Below, piece after piece: positions 8,278 through 14,531 of a DNA stretch of 22,495 nt. Each line of letters begins with the position of its first letter. Within the stretch, counting starts at the first letter, position 1. The stretch covers positions 1 to 22,495 of the forward strand of contig CAZOJJ010000047.1 in NCBI GenBank assembly GCA_964580105.1. The letters run 5' to 3'. Source of the stretch: CAZOJJ01 sp964580105 (GTDB lineage Bacteria > Bacteroidota > Rhodothermia > Rhodothermales > Rubricoccaceae). A program made the translations under genes and the position numbers. The notes beneath the pieces were generated by a model, which saw only the letters and a program-made list of their open reading frames with translations, ran no database searches and had not been told where the DNA came from.

Positions 8278-9056
8278 GGCGCGTCACCGGGCTGCTCGCC
8301 CTGCATCGTTCCGAGGGCTTCCTCCCCCTCGTGCGTTTCGAGGTCGCGCTCGGCCGGGGCGCCCTCCGCCGGCGGCGCGTGCATCGTGCCGAGGCGCTGG
8401 AGGTACGCCACGAGCGCGACGATCTCCCTGTCTTCGAGGTGCTCGGGGCCGCCCTGCTCGGCCACCTCGGCGGCGATGGCGGCGGCCTGGGCGCGGGCGT
8501 CGGCGACGGCGCGCTCGATCTGGGCGTCGGCGTAGGGCAGGCCGATGGCGCGAACCGTCCGCATCCGGCGCGCGAGGTCGTCGAGGTCGAGCCGCTGCGT
8601 GAGCAGCCACGGGTAGCGCGGCATGATGGAGTTCGGGCTCGTCGAGCGCGGGTCCTCCATGTGGCGGACGTGCCACAGGTGCGGGTACTTCCCGCCGAGG
8701 CGGGCGAGGTCGGGGCCGGTGCGCTTGGAGCCCCAGAGGAACGGCGTCTCGTAGGCCGTCTCGGCGGCGGTCGAGAACGGGCCGTAGCGCTCGATCTCGT
8801 CGCGGAAGGGGCGCACCATCTGGCTGTGGCAGTTGTTGCAGCCCTCACGGATGTAGAGGTCGCGGCCGGCCAGCTCCAGCGGCGTCCAGGGCTCCACGCC
8901 GGGCGCCGGCGTCATGCTCCGGTCGGCGAGGAACATCGGCGCGAACTCGATGACGGTGCCGACGAGGATGGCCAGCGTCGTCAGAACGGTGAAGACGAGG
9001 GGCCAGCCTTCGAGGCGCCGGTGCCGCCCGTTCGGCTTGATGAATCGGTTGAACAT
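8274..9056 (-). CDS. ccoO: cbb3-type cytochrome c oxidase subunit II, CcoO
   Basis: CcoO is the mono-haem c subunit of cbb3 oxidase, anchored by one N-terminal membrane helix (PLVFTVLTTLAILVGTVIEF). The haem site is EGCNNCHSQMVRPF (Cys73, Cys76, His77), a classic CcoO signature, and WGSKRTGPDLARLGGKYP and IMPRYPWL are also family-typical. Length is 260 residues, slightly longer than usual because of a polar C-terminal tail rich in Glu and Pro. It begins 18 bp after the ccoN stop and ends overlapping ccoQ. CcoN and CcoO are separate proteins here, whereas many Bacteroidota encode a fused CcoNO. Confidence 0.96.
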   Translation of the reverse strand: MFNRFIKPNGRHRRLEGWPLVFTVLTTLAILVGTVIEFAPMFLADRSMTPAPGVEPWTPLELAGRDLYIREGCNNCHSQMVRPFRDEIERYGPFSTAAETAYETPFLWGSKRTGPDLARLGGKYPHLWHVRHMEDPRSTSPNSIMPRYPWLLTQRLDLDDLARRMRTVRAIGLPYADAQIERAVADARAQAAAIAAEVAEQGGPEHLEDREIVALVAYLQRLGTMHAPPAEGAPAERDLETHEGEEALGTMQGEQPGDAP

Positions 9057-9074
9057 GGGGATCGGGGCTGGGCG

Positions 9075-10586
9075 TCAGGCGGTGGCGAGTTGCTTGGCGG
9101 GCGTGGCACCGAGGGCGGGCACGACCACGGCCGGGTCCGGCAGCGCCTTCGGCGCGCGGCGAACGGTCTGCCAGACGTTGACCATCAGGAGCACGACGCC
9201 GGAGAGGTACATCGTCCCGCCGATGAGGCGCACCCAGTACATCGGTCGGATCTGGACGACGGTCTCCATGAAGTCGGGGTAGAGGAGCCGGCCGGCCTCG
9301 TCGAAGGCGCGCCACATGAGCCCCTGCGTGATGCCGGAGGTGTACATCGCCAGCACGTAGAGCAGGATGCCGACGGTGCCGATCCAGAAGTGGGCGTTGG
9401 CCATCTTCGGGCTCCACAGCGCGCGCTTCCACAGGCGCGGGACGAGCCAGTAGATCATCCCGAAGGTCATGAACCCGTTCCACCCCAGCGCCCCGGCGTG
9501 GACGTGCCCGATGGTCCAGTCGGTGTAGTGGCTCAGCGCGTTGACCGACTTGACCGAGAGCATCGGCCCCTCGAACGTGGCCATGCCGTAGAACGTGATG
9601 CCGACGACGAACATCTTGAGCACGACCGAGTCGCGCAGCTTGTGCCAGGCGCCGCGCAGCGTGAACAGGCCGTTGATCATGCCGCCCCAGCTCGGCATCC
9701 ACAGCATCACGCTGAAGATCATACCGAGCGTGGCGGCCCACTCCGGCACGGCGGTGTACTGGAGGTGGTGCGGGCCGGCCCAGATGTAGATGAACACGAG
9801 GCTCCAGAAGTGGACGATGGAGAGCCGATAGGAGAACACCGGGCGCTCGGCCGCCTTCGGGAGGAAGTAGTACATCAGCCCCAGGAAGGGCGTCGTCAGG
9901 AAGAAGGCGACGGCGTTGTGGCCGTACCACCACTGCACGAGCGCGTCCTGCACCCCCCGGTAGATCGGGTAGCTCTTGAACCACCCGGCGGGGATCTCCA
10001 TCGAGTTGCCGAGGTGGAGCACCGCGACGGTCACGATGGTGGCGATGTAGAACCACAGCGCCACGTACATGTGCTTCTCGCGACGTCGCCAGAGCGTCCC
10101 GAAGAAGTTGACGGCGAAGACGACCCAGACGACCGTGATCGCCACGTCGATGGGCCACTCCAGCTCGGCGTATTCCTTCGAGGTCGTCAGGCCCAGCGGG
10201 AGCGTGATGGCCGCCGCCACGATGATGGCCTGCCACCCCCAGAAGTGGAAGCGGCTCATCCAGTCCGAGAACATCCGGGCCTTGCAGAGCCGCTGCGTCG
10301 AGTAGTAGATGGCCGCGAAGATGGCGTTGCCCGCGAACGCGAAGATGACCGCGTTGGTGTGGAGCGGGCGGAGCCGGCCGAAGGTGAGGTACGGGCCGAG
10401 GTTGGCCTCCGGGAACGGAAGCTGCAGGGCGATCAGCGCACCGACGAGCATCCCGACGAAGCCCCACAGGATCGTCGCCAGCGTGAAGTGGCGGACGATC
10501 CGGTCGTCGTAGTGGAAGACCTCGAAGCGGTCCGAACCGACCGCGGCGGCGCTCGTGCCCGCCGAGGCGGAGAGGGTCGTGGGCAT
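9075..10586 (-). CDS. ccoN: cbb3-type cytochrome c oxidase subunit I, CcoN
   Basis: CcoN is the catalytic haem-copper subunit of the high-affinity cbb3 oxidase, reducing O2 to water at the cytoplasmic membrane. The length from ATG 10586 is 503 residues with about 12 hydrophobic helices. Metal ligands are visible: RPLHTNAV (His76, low-spin haem b), WWYGHNAVAFFLTTPF (His223, CuB), GPHHLQYT (His273/274, CuB) and WTIGHVHAGALGWNGF (His361/363, haems). FSYRLSIVHFW carries the Tyr expected for the cbb3-type cross-linked tyrosine. The frame stays open to 10721, but the extra 45 residues are Arg/Gly-rich and non-conserved. The gene is first in the ccoNOQP unit, with a 216-bp upstream region containing inverted repeats. 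Confidence 0.97.
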   Translation of the reverse strand: MPTTLSASAGTSAAAVGSDRFEVFHYDDRIVRHFTLATILWGFVGMLVGALIALQLPFPEANLGPYLTFGRLRPLHTNAVIFAFAGNAIFAAIYYSTQRLCKARMFSDWMSRFHFWGWQAIIVAAAITLPLGLTTSKEYAELEWPIDVAITVVWVVFAVNFFGTLWRRREKHMYVALWFYIATIVTVAVLHLGNSMEIPAGWFKSYPIYRGVQDALVQWWYGHNAVAFFLTTPFLGLMYYFLPKAAERPVFSYRLSIVHFWSLVFIYIWAGPHHLQYTAVPEWAATLGMIFSVMLWMPSWGGMINGLFTLRGAWHKLRDSVVLKMFVVGITFYGMATFEGPMLSVKSVNALSHYTDWTIGHVHAGALGWNGFMTFGMIYWLVPRLWKRALWSPKMANAHFWIGTVGILLYVLAMYTSGITQGLMWRAFDEAGRLLYPDFMETVVQIRPMYWVRLIGGTMYLSGVVLLMVNVWQTVRRAPKALPDPAVVVPALGATPAKQLATA

Positions 10587-10716
10587 GGGGGGAGAGGGCT
10601 GCGAAACGAACGCGCCCAAACAACCGCGCCGCCGCCGCCCGCTGCGACGGCGGGTCCCCCGCCCCCCGCGTGAGGGGGCGCCGTAGCAGTGTGTGGGGGA
10701 GTCCCTTACAATCGAG

Positions 10717-10732
10717 GTCAAGCTGTTTTGAC
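10717..10732. repeat. inverted repeat GTCAA-N6-TTGAC upstream of ccoN
   Basis: Perfect 5-bp arms GTCAA (10717-10721) and TTGAC (10728-10732) flank GCTGTT. The half-sites resemble those of FNR-type regulators but point outward, opposite to the canonical TTGAT-N4-ATCAA arrangement, so an FNR/CRP site is not claimed. The location, about 130-145 bp upstream of the ccoN start, would suit an operator. Confidence 0.35.
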
Positions 10733-10765
10733 TGCACTTATTACACTTTTTTAGCCGATCCCTCT

Positions 10766-10780
10766 GTTATGTAACATAAC
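10766..10780. promoter_or_regulatory. 15-bp inverted repeat, candidate operator
   Basis: GTTATGT (10766-10772) and ACATAAC (10774-10780) are perfect 7-bp inverted arms around a single central A. The site lies in AT-rich DNA, 22 bp before the small plus-strand ORF at 10803 and about 180 bp upstream of ccoN. Such a compact dyad is typical of a dimeric helix-turn-helix regulator site. The regulator is not identifiable from the sequence. Confidence 0.45.
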
Positions 10781-10802
10781 CAACAAATGACAATACAATC
10801 TT

Positions 10803-11009
10803 ATGGCTATCTTCCGCAAGTTCTCCCTGGGCCTGTTGCTGGCAGCGGGCCTCTCATTCCCGTTGCAAGTGACTACCTTGCCTCGAGTCTGCTTTGAAGA
10901 CCTCCGGGGTGGCTGCCTCTACTCCGCGCGGTACAACGGTGGACAAAACACATCATATTGGGCGATCAAATGTCATGACACCTGCTGTAGTGCATGGTCT
11001 CGCGCGTGA
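10803..11009 (+). CDS. possible small secreted Cys-containing peptide
   Basis: This 68-residue frame begins with a convincing signal peptide: basic start MAIFRKF, then hydrophobic SLGLLLAAGLSFPL. The remaining roughly 43 residues hold five cysteines (VCFED, GGCLY, IKCHDTCCSAW) and aromatic residues, a layout seen in small disulfide-bonded exported peptides. It follows directly after the AT-rich patch with the 15-bp dyad. Its codons are less GC-biased at third positions than neighbouring genes, so it may be foreign, or a fragment of a decayed gene. No homologue is recognised. Confidence 0.4.
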   Translation: MAIFRKFSLGLLLAAGLSFPLQVTTLPRVCFEDLRGGCLYSARYNGGQNTSYWAIKCHDTCCSAWSRA

Positions 11010-11163
11010 GGACGGCGAAACGGCCAGGAGGGTGGCTGCTCTGCATCGGCTGCGAGAGATCGCCGGGATGTCGTGCGAGACGACGGCCGGAGCAACGAGA
11101 CGCTCATGCCGTACGCAACGCACCGAAATGCGGGCATGCTGAGCACGCTTCCGTAGTACCCGC

Positions 11164-11388
11164 TCAGGCGTCGGCCGCGAACGCCGTGCTGGACCGAATG
11201 CCCCGGCAGCACCGCACCGCGGCGGCGGCGGCCACCAGGGCTTCCGTGTCGTCCACCTCGACGGTCGCCACCACCTCGCGGCGCCCGACGTCCAGCGCCG
11301 TCACGACGAGCCGGGGCTGGCGCAGCGCGTTGACGGCGAGGTGCGGCTCCACGTCGGGCTCGAACTCGACGGCGAGGATGGCGATCAT
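11164..11388 (-). CDS. hypothetical 74-residue protein, possibly RAM/ACT-like
   Basis: From ATG 11388 the frame encodes 74 residues, and almost every codon ends in G or C, as in real genes here, so I consider it coding. The alternation of beta-like segments (IAILAVEF, LVVTALDV, EVVATVEVD) with a helix (TEALVAAAAAVRCCRG) and a last strand IRSSTAF recalls the small Lrp/AsnC ligand-binding (RAM) or ACT fold. That is a shape resemblance only. It has no helix-turn-helix domain. A longer start at 11451 is possible but adds non-conserved-looking residues. It is isolated between two plus-strand segments and has its own upstream region with CGTAGGGA on the minus strand (11476-11483). Confidence 0.6.
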   Translation of the reverse strand: MIAILAVEFEPDVEPHLAVNALRQPRLVVTALDVGRREVVATVEVDDTEALVAAAAAVRCCRGIRSSTAFAADA

Positions 11389-11627
11389 GGGCAGGGACAG
11401 GAGCGGGGTTCTCCAGTATCGTCGTCCGTGAAGGCTTCGTGTAGGAGGCAAGTCCGCACAGGCGTGACGGGGGTTTCCCTACGCTCTCGGTCCTGTGGGA
11501 GACAGACAGCGTGATCGAGCTCCGTCCACGGACGCCGCCCTCTTCCGTGCAGGCACGTCCCGGTTGCGACCGTGGAGTTCTCTCGCACGAACCGGGCAGC
11601 TTGCGTGAAGTCCCGCCGGACGGACCC

Positions 11628-11650
11628 GCCCGCCTTGCGGGAGGGCGGGC
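11628..11650. repeat. GC-rich inverted repeat (possible hairpin)
   Basis: Arms GCCCGCC (11628-11634) and GGCGGGC (11644-11650) enclose a 9-nt loop. A competing smaller hairpin CCCGC-CTT-GCGGG overlaps it. It lies just before the Rrf2 remnant, with no clear T-run after it, so a terminator role is uncertain. Confidence 0.35.
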
Positions 11651-11661
11651 TTCGCTCTACG

Positions 11662-11682
11662 TTTCGGACAAATGAATCCTAA
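11662..11682 (+). promoter_or_regulatory. candidate Rrf2 operator in front of the rrf2 remnant
   Basis: The site has the core TTTCGGACA (11662-11670) and continues to 11682. Aligned with the minus strand at 11931-11911 upstream of nirK, 17 of 21 positions agree. The central part reads GGA-N3-AT-N3-TCC, which is dyad-symmetric. It ends 7 bp before a GTG (11690) that would start the Rrf2 protein at its usual MLL position, a normal place for an autoregulatory operator. Confidence 0.4.
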
Positions 11683-11914
11683 TAAACCCGTGCTGCTGCC
11701 CAAGCGCTGCGAGAAGGCCATCCGCGCTGCCCTACGTGGCGGCGGCAGCGGCTCTCGGTCGTCCTCGTACCTCGCCGTGCGCGAGGTGAGTGCAGCGCCG
11801 GGCCTCCCCCCTCCCTTCCTCGCCACGATCGCACAGACGTCATGCAGGCCGGGGCTTCAGGCTTTCCCTTACACAGACGGACGCCTCGCCCCGCCTTCGC
11901 GCACCCCTATTTAA
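11672..11914 (+). pseudogene. decayed N-terminal remnant of an Rrf2-family transcription regulator (NsrR-like context)
   Basis: Residues about 7-55 of this frame resemble the Rrf2 winged helix-turn-helix start: LLPKRCEKAIRAAL corresponds to the usual LLSKRCEYAIRAAL, then YLAVREVSAAPGLPPPFLAT matches the YVxVREISEALGxPFPFLAK pattern, then IAQT. After that the frame loses similarity, although a neighbouring frame briefly reads MQAG, as expected next in the family, so a frameshift is likely. The whole sensor half with its three iron-sulfur cysteines, about 90 residues, is missing, and the DNA runs into the nirK promoter. Rrf2 proteins such as NsrR sense NO and often control nir/nor genes. Start could be ATG 11672 or, better, GTG 11690. 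Confidence 0.65.
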
Positions 11915-11931
11915 GAGTAATGTGTCCGAAA
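11911..11931 (-). promoter_or_regulatory. candidate operator in the nirK promoter, inverted copy of the rrf2-upstream motif
   Basis: On the minus strand this reads TTTCGGACA followed by CATTACTCTTAA, matching the site at 11662-11682 at 17 of 21 positions. It lies 24 bp before the nirK ATG in an AT-rich island (CTATTTAAGAGTAATGTG), where a repressor would block initiation. The relation to Rrf2 is inferred from the position of the first copy. Confidence 0.4.
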
Positions 11932-11954
11932 ATCACACCCAGCCCCCCGGAGCC

Positions 11955-13052
11955 ATGACCCGTTCCCGCCTCTTCCTCCTCGCTGCCCTGGTCGCCCTGG
12001 CCGGCGCCCTGACCCTCTCCGCCTGCCGCGGCGGGCGCGTCTCGGCGGACGGCCCGCCCGCCGTGCTGATCGCCGACGCCGAGGTGACCCTCCCGCCCAT
12101 CCGGGGCGAGGAGCGCGCCGTGCTCACGCAGGCCCCGAACGTCCCGCCCCCCATTACACGCGACTACGCCACGCGCGTGATCGTCGAGATGGAGACCGTC
12201 GAGCTCGTCAAGGAGCTCGCGCCGGGCGTCGAGTACACGTTCTGGACCTTCGGGGGCGACACTCCAGGCCCGTTCATCCGCGTCCGCGAGGGCGACCTCG
12301 TCGAGTTCCACCTCACGAACGCCGAGACGAGCACGGTCCCCCACAACATCGACCTCCACGCCGTGACCGGCCCCGGCGGCGGCGCCGAGATCTCGATGGT
12401 CGTGCCCGGCCACGCGACGGCGTTCGAGTTCCGCGCCCTCAAGCCCGGCCTCTACGTCTACCACTGCGCCACGGCGCCGGTCGGCCTCCACGTCGCCAAC
12501 GGCATGTACGGGCTGATCCTCGTCGAGCCCGCCGAGGGCCTGCCGCCGGTGGACAAGGAGTTCTACGTCATGCAGAGCGAGTTCTACACGGCCGGCGCGA
12601 TGGGCGAGCCGGGCCTCCAGGCCTTCGACCTCGACAAGGCCGTGGACGAGGAGCCCGAGTACGTCGTCTTCAACGGACGCGTGGGCTCGCTCACGGGCGA
12701 GAACGCGCTGAAGGCGTCCGTCGGCGAGACCGTCCGCCTCTTCATGGGCAACGGCGGTCCCAACCTGACCTCCAGCTTCCACGTCATCGGCGAGATCTTC
12801 GACCGCGTCTACGGCGAGGGCGGCACGGCCGTCAACCAGGCCAACGTGCAGACGACCGGCATCCCGGCCGGCGGCTCGACGATGGTCGAGTTCACGCTCG
12901 ACGTGCCCGGCCGCTACACGCTCGTGGACCACGCCCTCTTCCGTGCCTTCAACAAGGGCGCCGTGGGCATCCTCGAGGTCACCGGCGACGAGCACCCGGA
13001 GATCTTCAACGAACGGATGGGCTCGGGCGAGATCGCTCGCGCCGGCCGCTGA
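11955..13052 (+). CDS. nirK: copper-containing nitrite reductase, AniA-like lipoprotein
   Basis: NirK reduces nitrite to NO in the periplasm. The protein has 365 residues with a lipoprotein signal (GALTLSACRGG, lipid Cys24), like AniA of Neisseria. Both copper sites are complete. Type 1: His130, Cys171, His179, Met184. Type 2: His135, His170, His326. Catalytic Asp133 (PHNIDLH) and His276 (SFHVIGEIFD) are present. The loop YHCATAPVGLHVANGMYG matches the short class II/AniA form, not the longer CAPPGMVPWH form of class I. The start is ATG 11955; the frame is open upstream to 11790 but that part is the rrf2 remnant in another frame. The gene is first in the denitrification run and followed by nirV. 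An azurin encoded nearby is its likely electron donor. Confidence 0.97.
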   Translation: MTRSRLFLLAALVALAGALTLSACRGGRVSADGPPAVLIADAEVTLPPIRGEERAVLTQAPNVPPPITRDYATRVIVEMETVELVKELAPGVEYTFWTFGGDTPGPFIRVREGDLVEFHLTNAETSTVPHNIDLHAVTGPGGGAEISMVVPGHATAFEFRALKPGLYVYHCATAPVGLHVANGMYGLILVEPAEGLPPVDKEFYVMQSEFYTAGAMGEPGLQAFDLDKAVDEEPEYVVFNGRVGSLTGENALKASVGETVRLFMGNGGPNLTSSFHVIGEIFDRVYGEGGTAVNQANVQTTGIPAGGSTMVEFTLDVPGRYTLVDHALFRAFNKGAVGILEVTGDEHPEIFNERMGSGEIARAGR

Positions 13053-13055
13053 CGG

Positions 13056-13089
13056 CTCGCCATCCGTAGGGACTCGCCATCCGTGGGGA
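13056..13089. repeat. 17-bp near-exact tandem repeat after nirK
   Basis: CTCGCCATCCGTAGGGA (13056-13072) is repeated at 13073-13089 with one change (A to G). It directly precedes and partly enters the large palindrome between nirK and the nirV-like gene. Confidence 0.8.
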
Positions 13090-13110
13090 CCCCCTGCAGG
13101 GGGTCCCTAC
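13083..13110. repeat. 28-bp palindrome between nirK and nirV (strong hairpin)
   Basis: A perfect 22-bp palindrome has arms GGGACCCCC (13086-13094) and GGGGGTCCC (13099-13107) around TGCA. It extends by GTG/TAC to 28 bp with one G-T wobble. In RNA this is a 12-bp stem with a 4-nt loop. No T-run follows, so it is more likely an mRNA-stabilising or processing hairpin, or a REP-like dispersed element, than a simple terminator. Confidence 0.85.
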
Positions 13111-13127
13111 CTCCAGCCGACGAAGCC

Positions 13128-13907
13128 ATGCCTCGCCTCCTCGTCCTGACCGCCGTCTTCGCGCTCGGCACGGGCGCAGCCCTCGCGCAACCCGACGGGA
13201 TGGTGCTCGTCCGCGGCGGCACCTACCGGCCGCTCTACCAGAGCGCCACCGGCAGCGCCGAGGTGGCCGTGGCCGCCTTCTATCTCAGCGAGACGGCCGT
13301 CACGAACGCAGAGTACCTCGCCTTCGTCCGTGCCAACCCCGAGTGGCGGCGCTCGAACGTGCGGCCGCTCTTCGCCGACGGCGGCTACCTCCGCCACTGG
13401 GCCGGCGACCTCGACCTCGGCCGGGCGCGGCCGGACCAGCCCGTCGTCTACGTCTCGTGGTTCGCCGCGCGGGCCTACGCCGCCTGGATCGGCCGCCGCC
13501 TCCCGACGACCGACGAGTGGGAGTACGCCGCCTCCGCCAGCGAGACGCGGCCCGACGGCCGCCGCGAGGAGGGCTACACGCGCCGCCTCCTCGCCTGGTA
13601 CGGCCGCCCCATGCCCCGCTCCATGCCGCCCGTCCGCTCGACGCCCGCCAACTACTGGGGCGTCTACGACATGCACGGCCTCGTCTGGGAGTGGGTGGGC
13701 GATTTCACCAGCGCCCTCATCACGGCCGACTCCCGCGCCAACCGCGACGCCAACAGCCGCGCCTTCTGCGCCGCCGGCGCCGTCGGCGCCTCCGACTTCG
13801 AGGACTACGCGGCCTTCCTCCGCTTCGGCTTCCGGGGTGGCCTTGAGGCCCACTACACCGTCCCCAACCTCGGCTTCCGCACCGCCCTCGACGCCCCGAC
13901 CTCCTGA
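13128..13907 (+). CDS. nirV: NirV-like formylglycine-generating-enzyme (SUMF1) family protein
   Basis: The product is a 259-residue exported protein with a signal peptide (LLVLTAVFALGTGAALAQ, cleavage after ALA likely). The FGE/SUMF1 fold is recognised by GMVLVRGGTY, ETAVTNAEYLAFV, PVVYVSWFAARAYAAWIGRR, LPTTDEWEYAAS, GVYDMHGLVWEWVGDF and the C-terminal NLGFRTAL. The two catalytic cysteines of true formylglycine-generating enzymes, expected shortly before NLGFR, are absent (AFLRFGFRGGLEAHYTVPNL), as in NirV proteins. NirV genes often follow nirK, and the protein is thought to help NirK maturation or stability; its exact function is not established. The start is ATG 13128; the upstream extension to 13083 is hairpin sequence. 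Confidence 0.85.
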   Translation: MPRLLVLTAVFALGTGAALAQPDGMVLVRGGTYRPLYQSATGSAEVAVAAFYLSETAVTNAEYLAFVRANPEWRRSNVRPLFADGGYLRHWAGDLDLGRARPDQPVVYVSWFAARAYAAWIGRRLPTTDEWEYAASASETRPDGRREEGYTRRLLAWYGRPMPRSMPPVRSTPANYWGVYDMHGLVWEWVGDFTSALITADSRANRDANSRAFCAAGAVGASDFEDYAAFLRFGFRGGLEAHYTVPNLGFRTALDAPTS

Positions 13908-13912
13908 CTGCC

Positions 13913-14512
13913 ATGCCCCGCTTCCTCCGCCTCGCCCTTTTCCTGGGGATCCCCGCCCTCGTCGCCGCATGCGACCCGGCCCCCTCCGCCGACCTCGCCG
14001 CGGTGGATCTCGGCGCCCCGCTCTCGCCCACCTCGCTCTACCACTACGACGCGACGTGGCAGACGGACGCCGAGACGCCGATGAAGCTGGCCGACCTCCG
14101 GGGCCGCCCGGTCCTCCTCGCGATGGTCTACGCGGACTGCGGCACCGCCTGTCCGATGATCATTCACGATATGAAACGGATCGCGGAACAGGTGGGCGGC
14201 GTACCCCTCCGGCACGTCCTCGTCACGCTCGACCCCGAGCGCGATACGCCCGAGCACCTCCGCCGCTTCCGCCAGATGCACGAGCTGGGCACCGACTGGA
14301 CCCTCCTCCGGGGCTCCGACGACGCCATCCAGACCCTCGCCGCCCTCCTCGGCGTGCGCTACCGTGCCGACGCGGACGGCACCATCGCCCACTCCAACCT
14401 CATCACCCTCCTCGACGCCGGCGGCGACGTCGCCGCGCAGCAGGAGGGCCTCGGGGCCGACCCCGCCCCGGCGGTGGCGGCCCTTCTCGCAGCCACAAGG
14501 CCCACCCGTTAA
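13913..14512 (+). CDS. SCO1/SenC family copper chaperone lipoprotein
   Basis: The protein has 199 residues with a lipoprotein signal (IPALVAAC, Cys20). The thioredoxin-like SCO fold carries the copper site CGTAC (Cys76 and Cys80 of the CxxxC motif) and the distant His160 (TIAHSNLI). LVTLDPERDTPEHLRRF is also typical of SCO proteins. SCO proteins deliver copper to the CuA site of oxidases or to other periplasmic cuproproteins. No CuA protein is encoded in this window. Its position between nirV (5 bp gap) and azurin (19 bp gap) suggests it loads NirK or azurin; that is an inference. Confidence 0.93.
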   Translation: MPRFLRLALFLGIPALVAACDPAPSADLAAVDLGAPLSPTSLYHYDATWQTDAETPMKLADLRGRPVLLAMVYADCGTACPMIIHDMKRIAEQVGGVPLRHVLVTLDPERDTPEHLRRFRQMHELGTDWTLLRGSDDAIQTLAALLGVRYRADADGTIAHSNLITLLDAGGDVAAQQEGLGADPAPAVAALLAATRPTR

Positions 14513-14531
14513 CCCTCACCCACCCTCTATC

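Larger units (their letters stand above)
10587..10802. promoter_or_regulatory. upstream region of ccoN with an AT-rich patch (candidate divergent promoter region)
   Basis: The half nearest ccoN is GC-rich and would be its 5' leader. It contains a possible hairpin with 7-bp arms CGCCCCC (10660-10666) and GGGGGCG (10674-10680). The far half (about 10703-10802) is the most AT-rich stretch in the window, as expected for promoters. It holds TGTAAGGGA on the minus strand (10702-10710), an inverted repeat GTCAA-N6-TTGAC (10717-10732) and a 15-bp inverted repeat (10766-10780). A small plus-strand ORF starts at 10803. No promoter consensus is clear enough to place a start site. Confidence 0.5.

Noticed and set aside
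8331..10673. 780-codon plus-strand open frame across ccoO and ccoN
   Set aside because: It is antisense to two confidently identified oxidase genes. Its translation is Arg/Asp/Gly/His/Val-rich with no domain, a typical high-GC mirror frame.
10717..10732. FNR or CRP box upstream of ccoN
   Set aside because: The half-sites GTCAA/TTGAC face outward and the spacing is 6, not the TTGAT-N4-ATCAA arrangement, so naming it an FNR site would overreach.
10994..11431. 145-codon plus-strand frame in the central junction
   Set aside because: It is opposite the 74-residue minus-strand gene, which has better codon bias; the product is low-complexity Ser/Arg/Thr without a domain.
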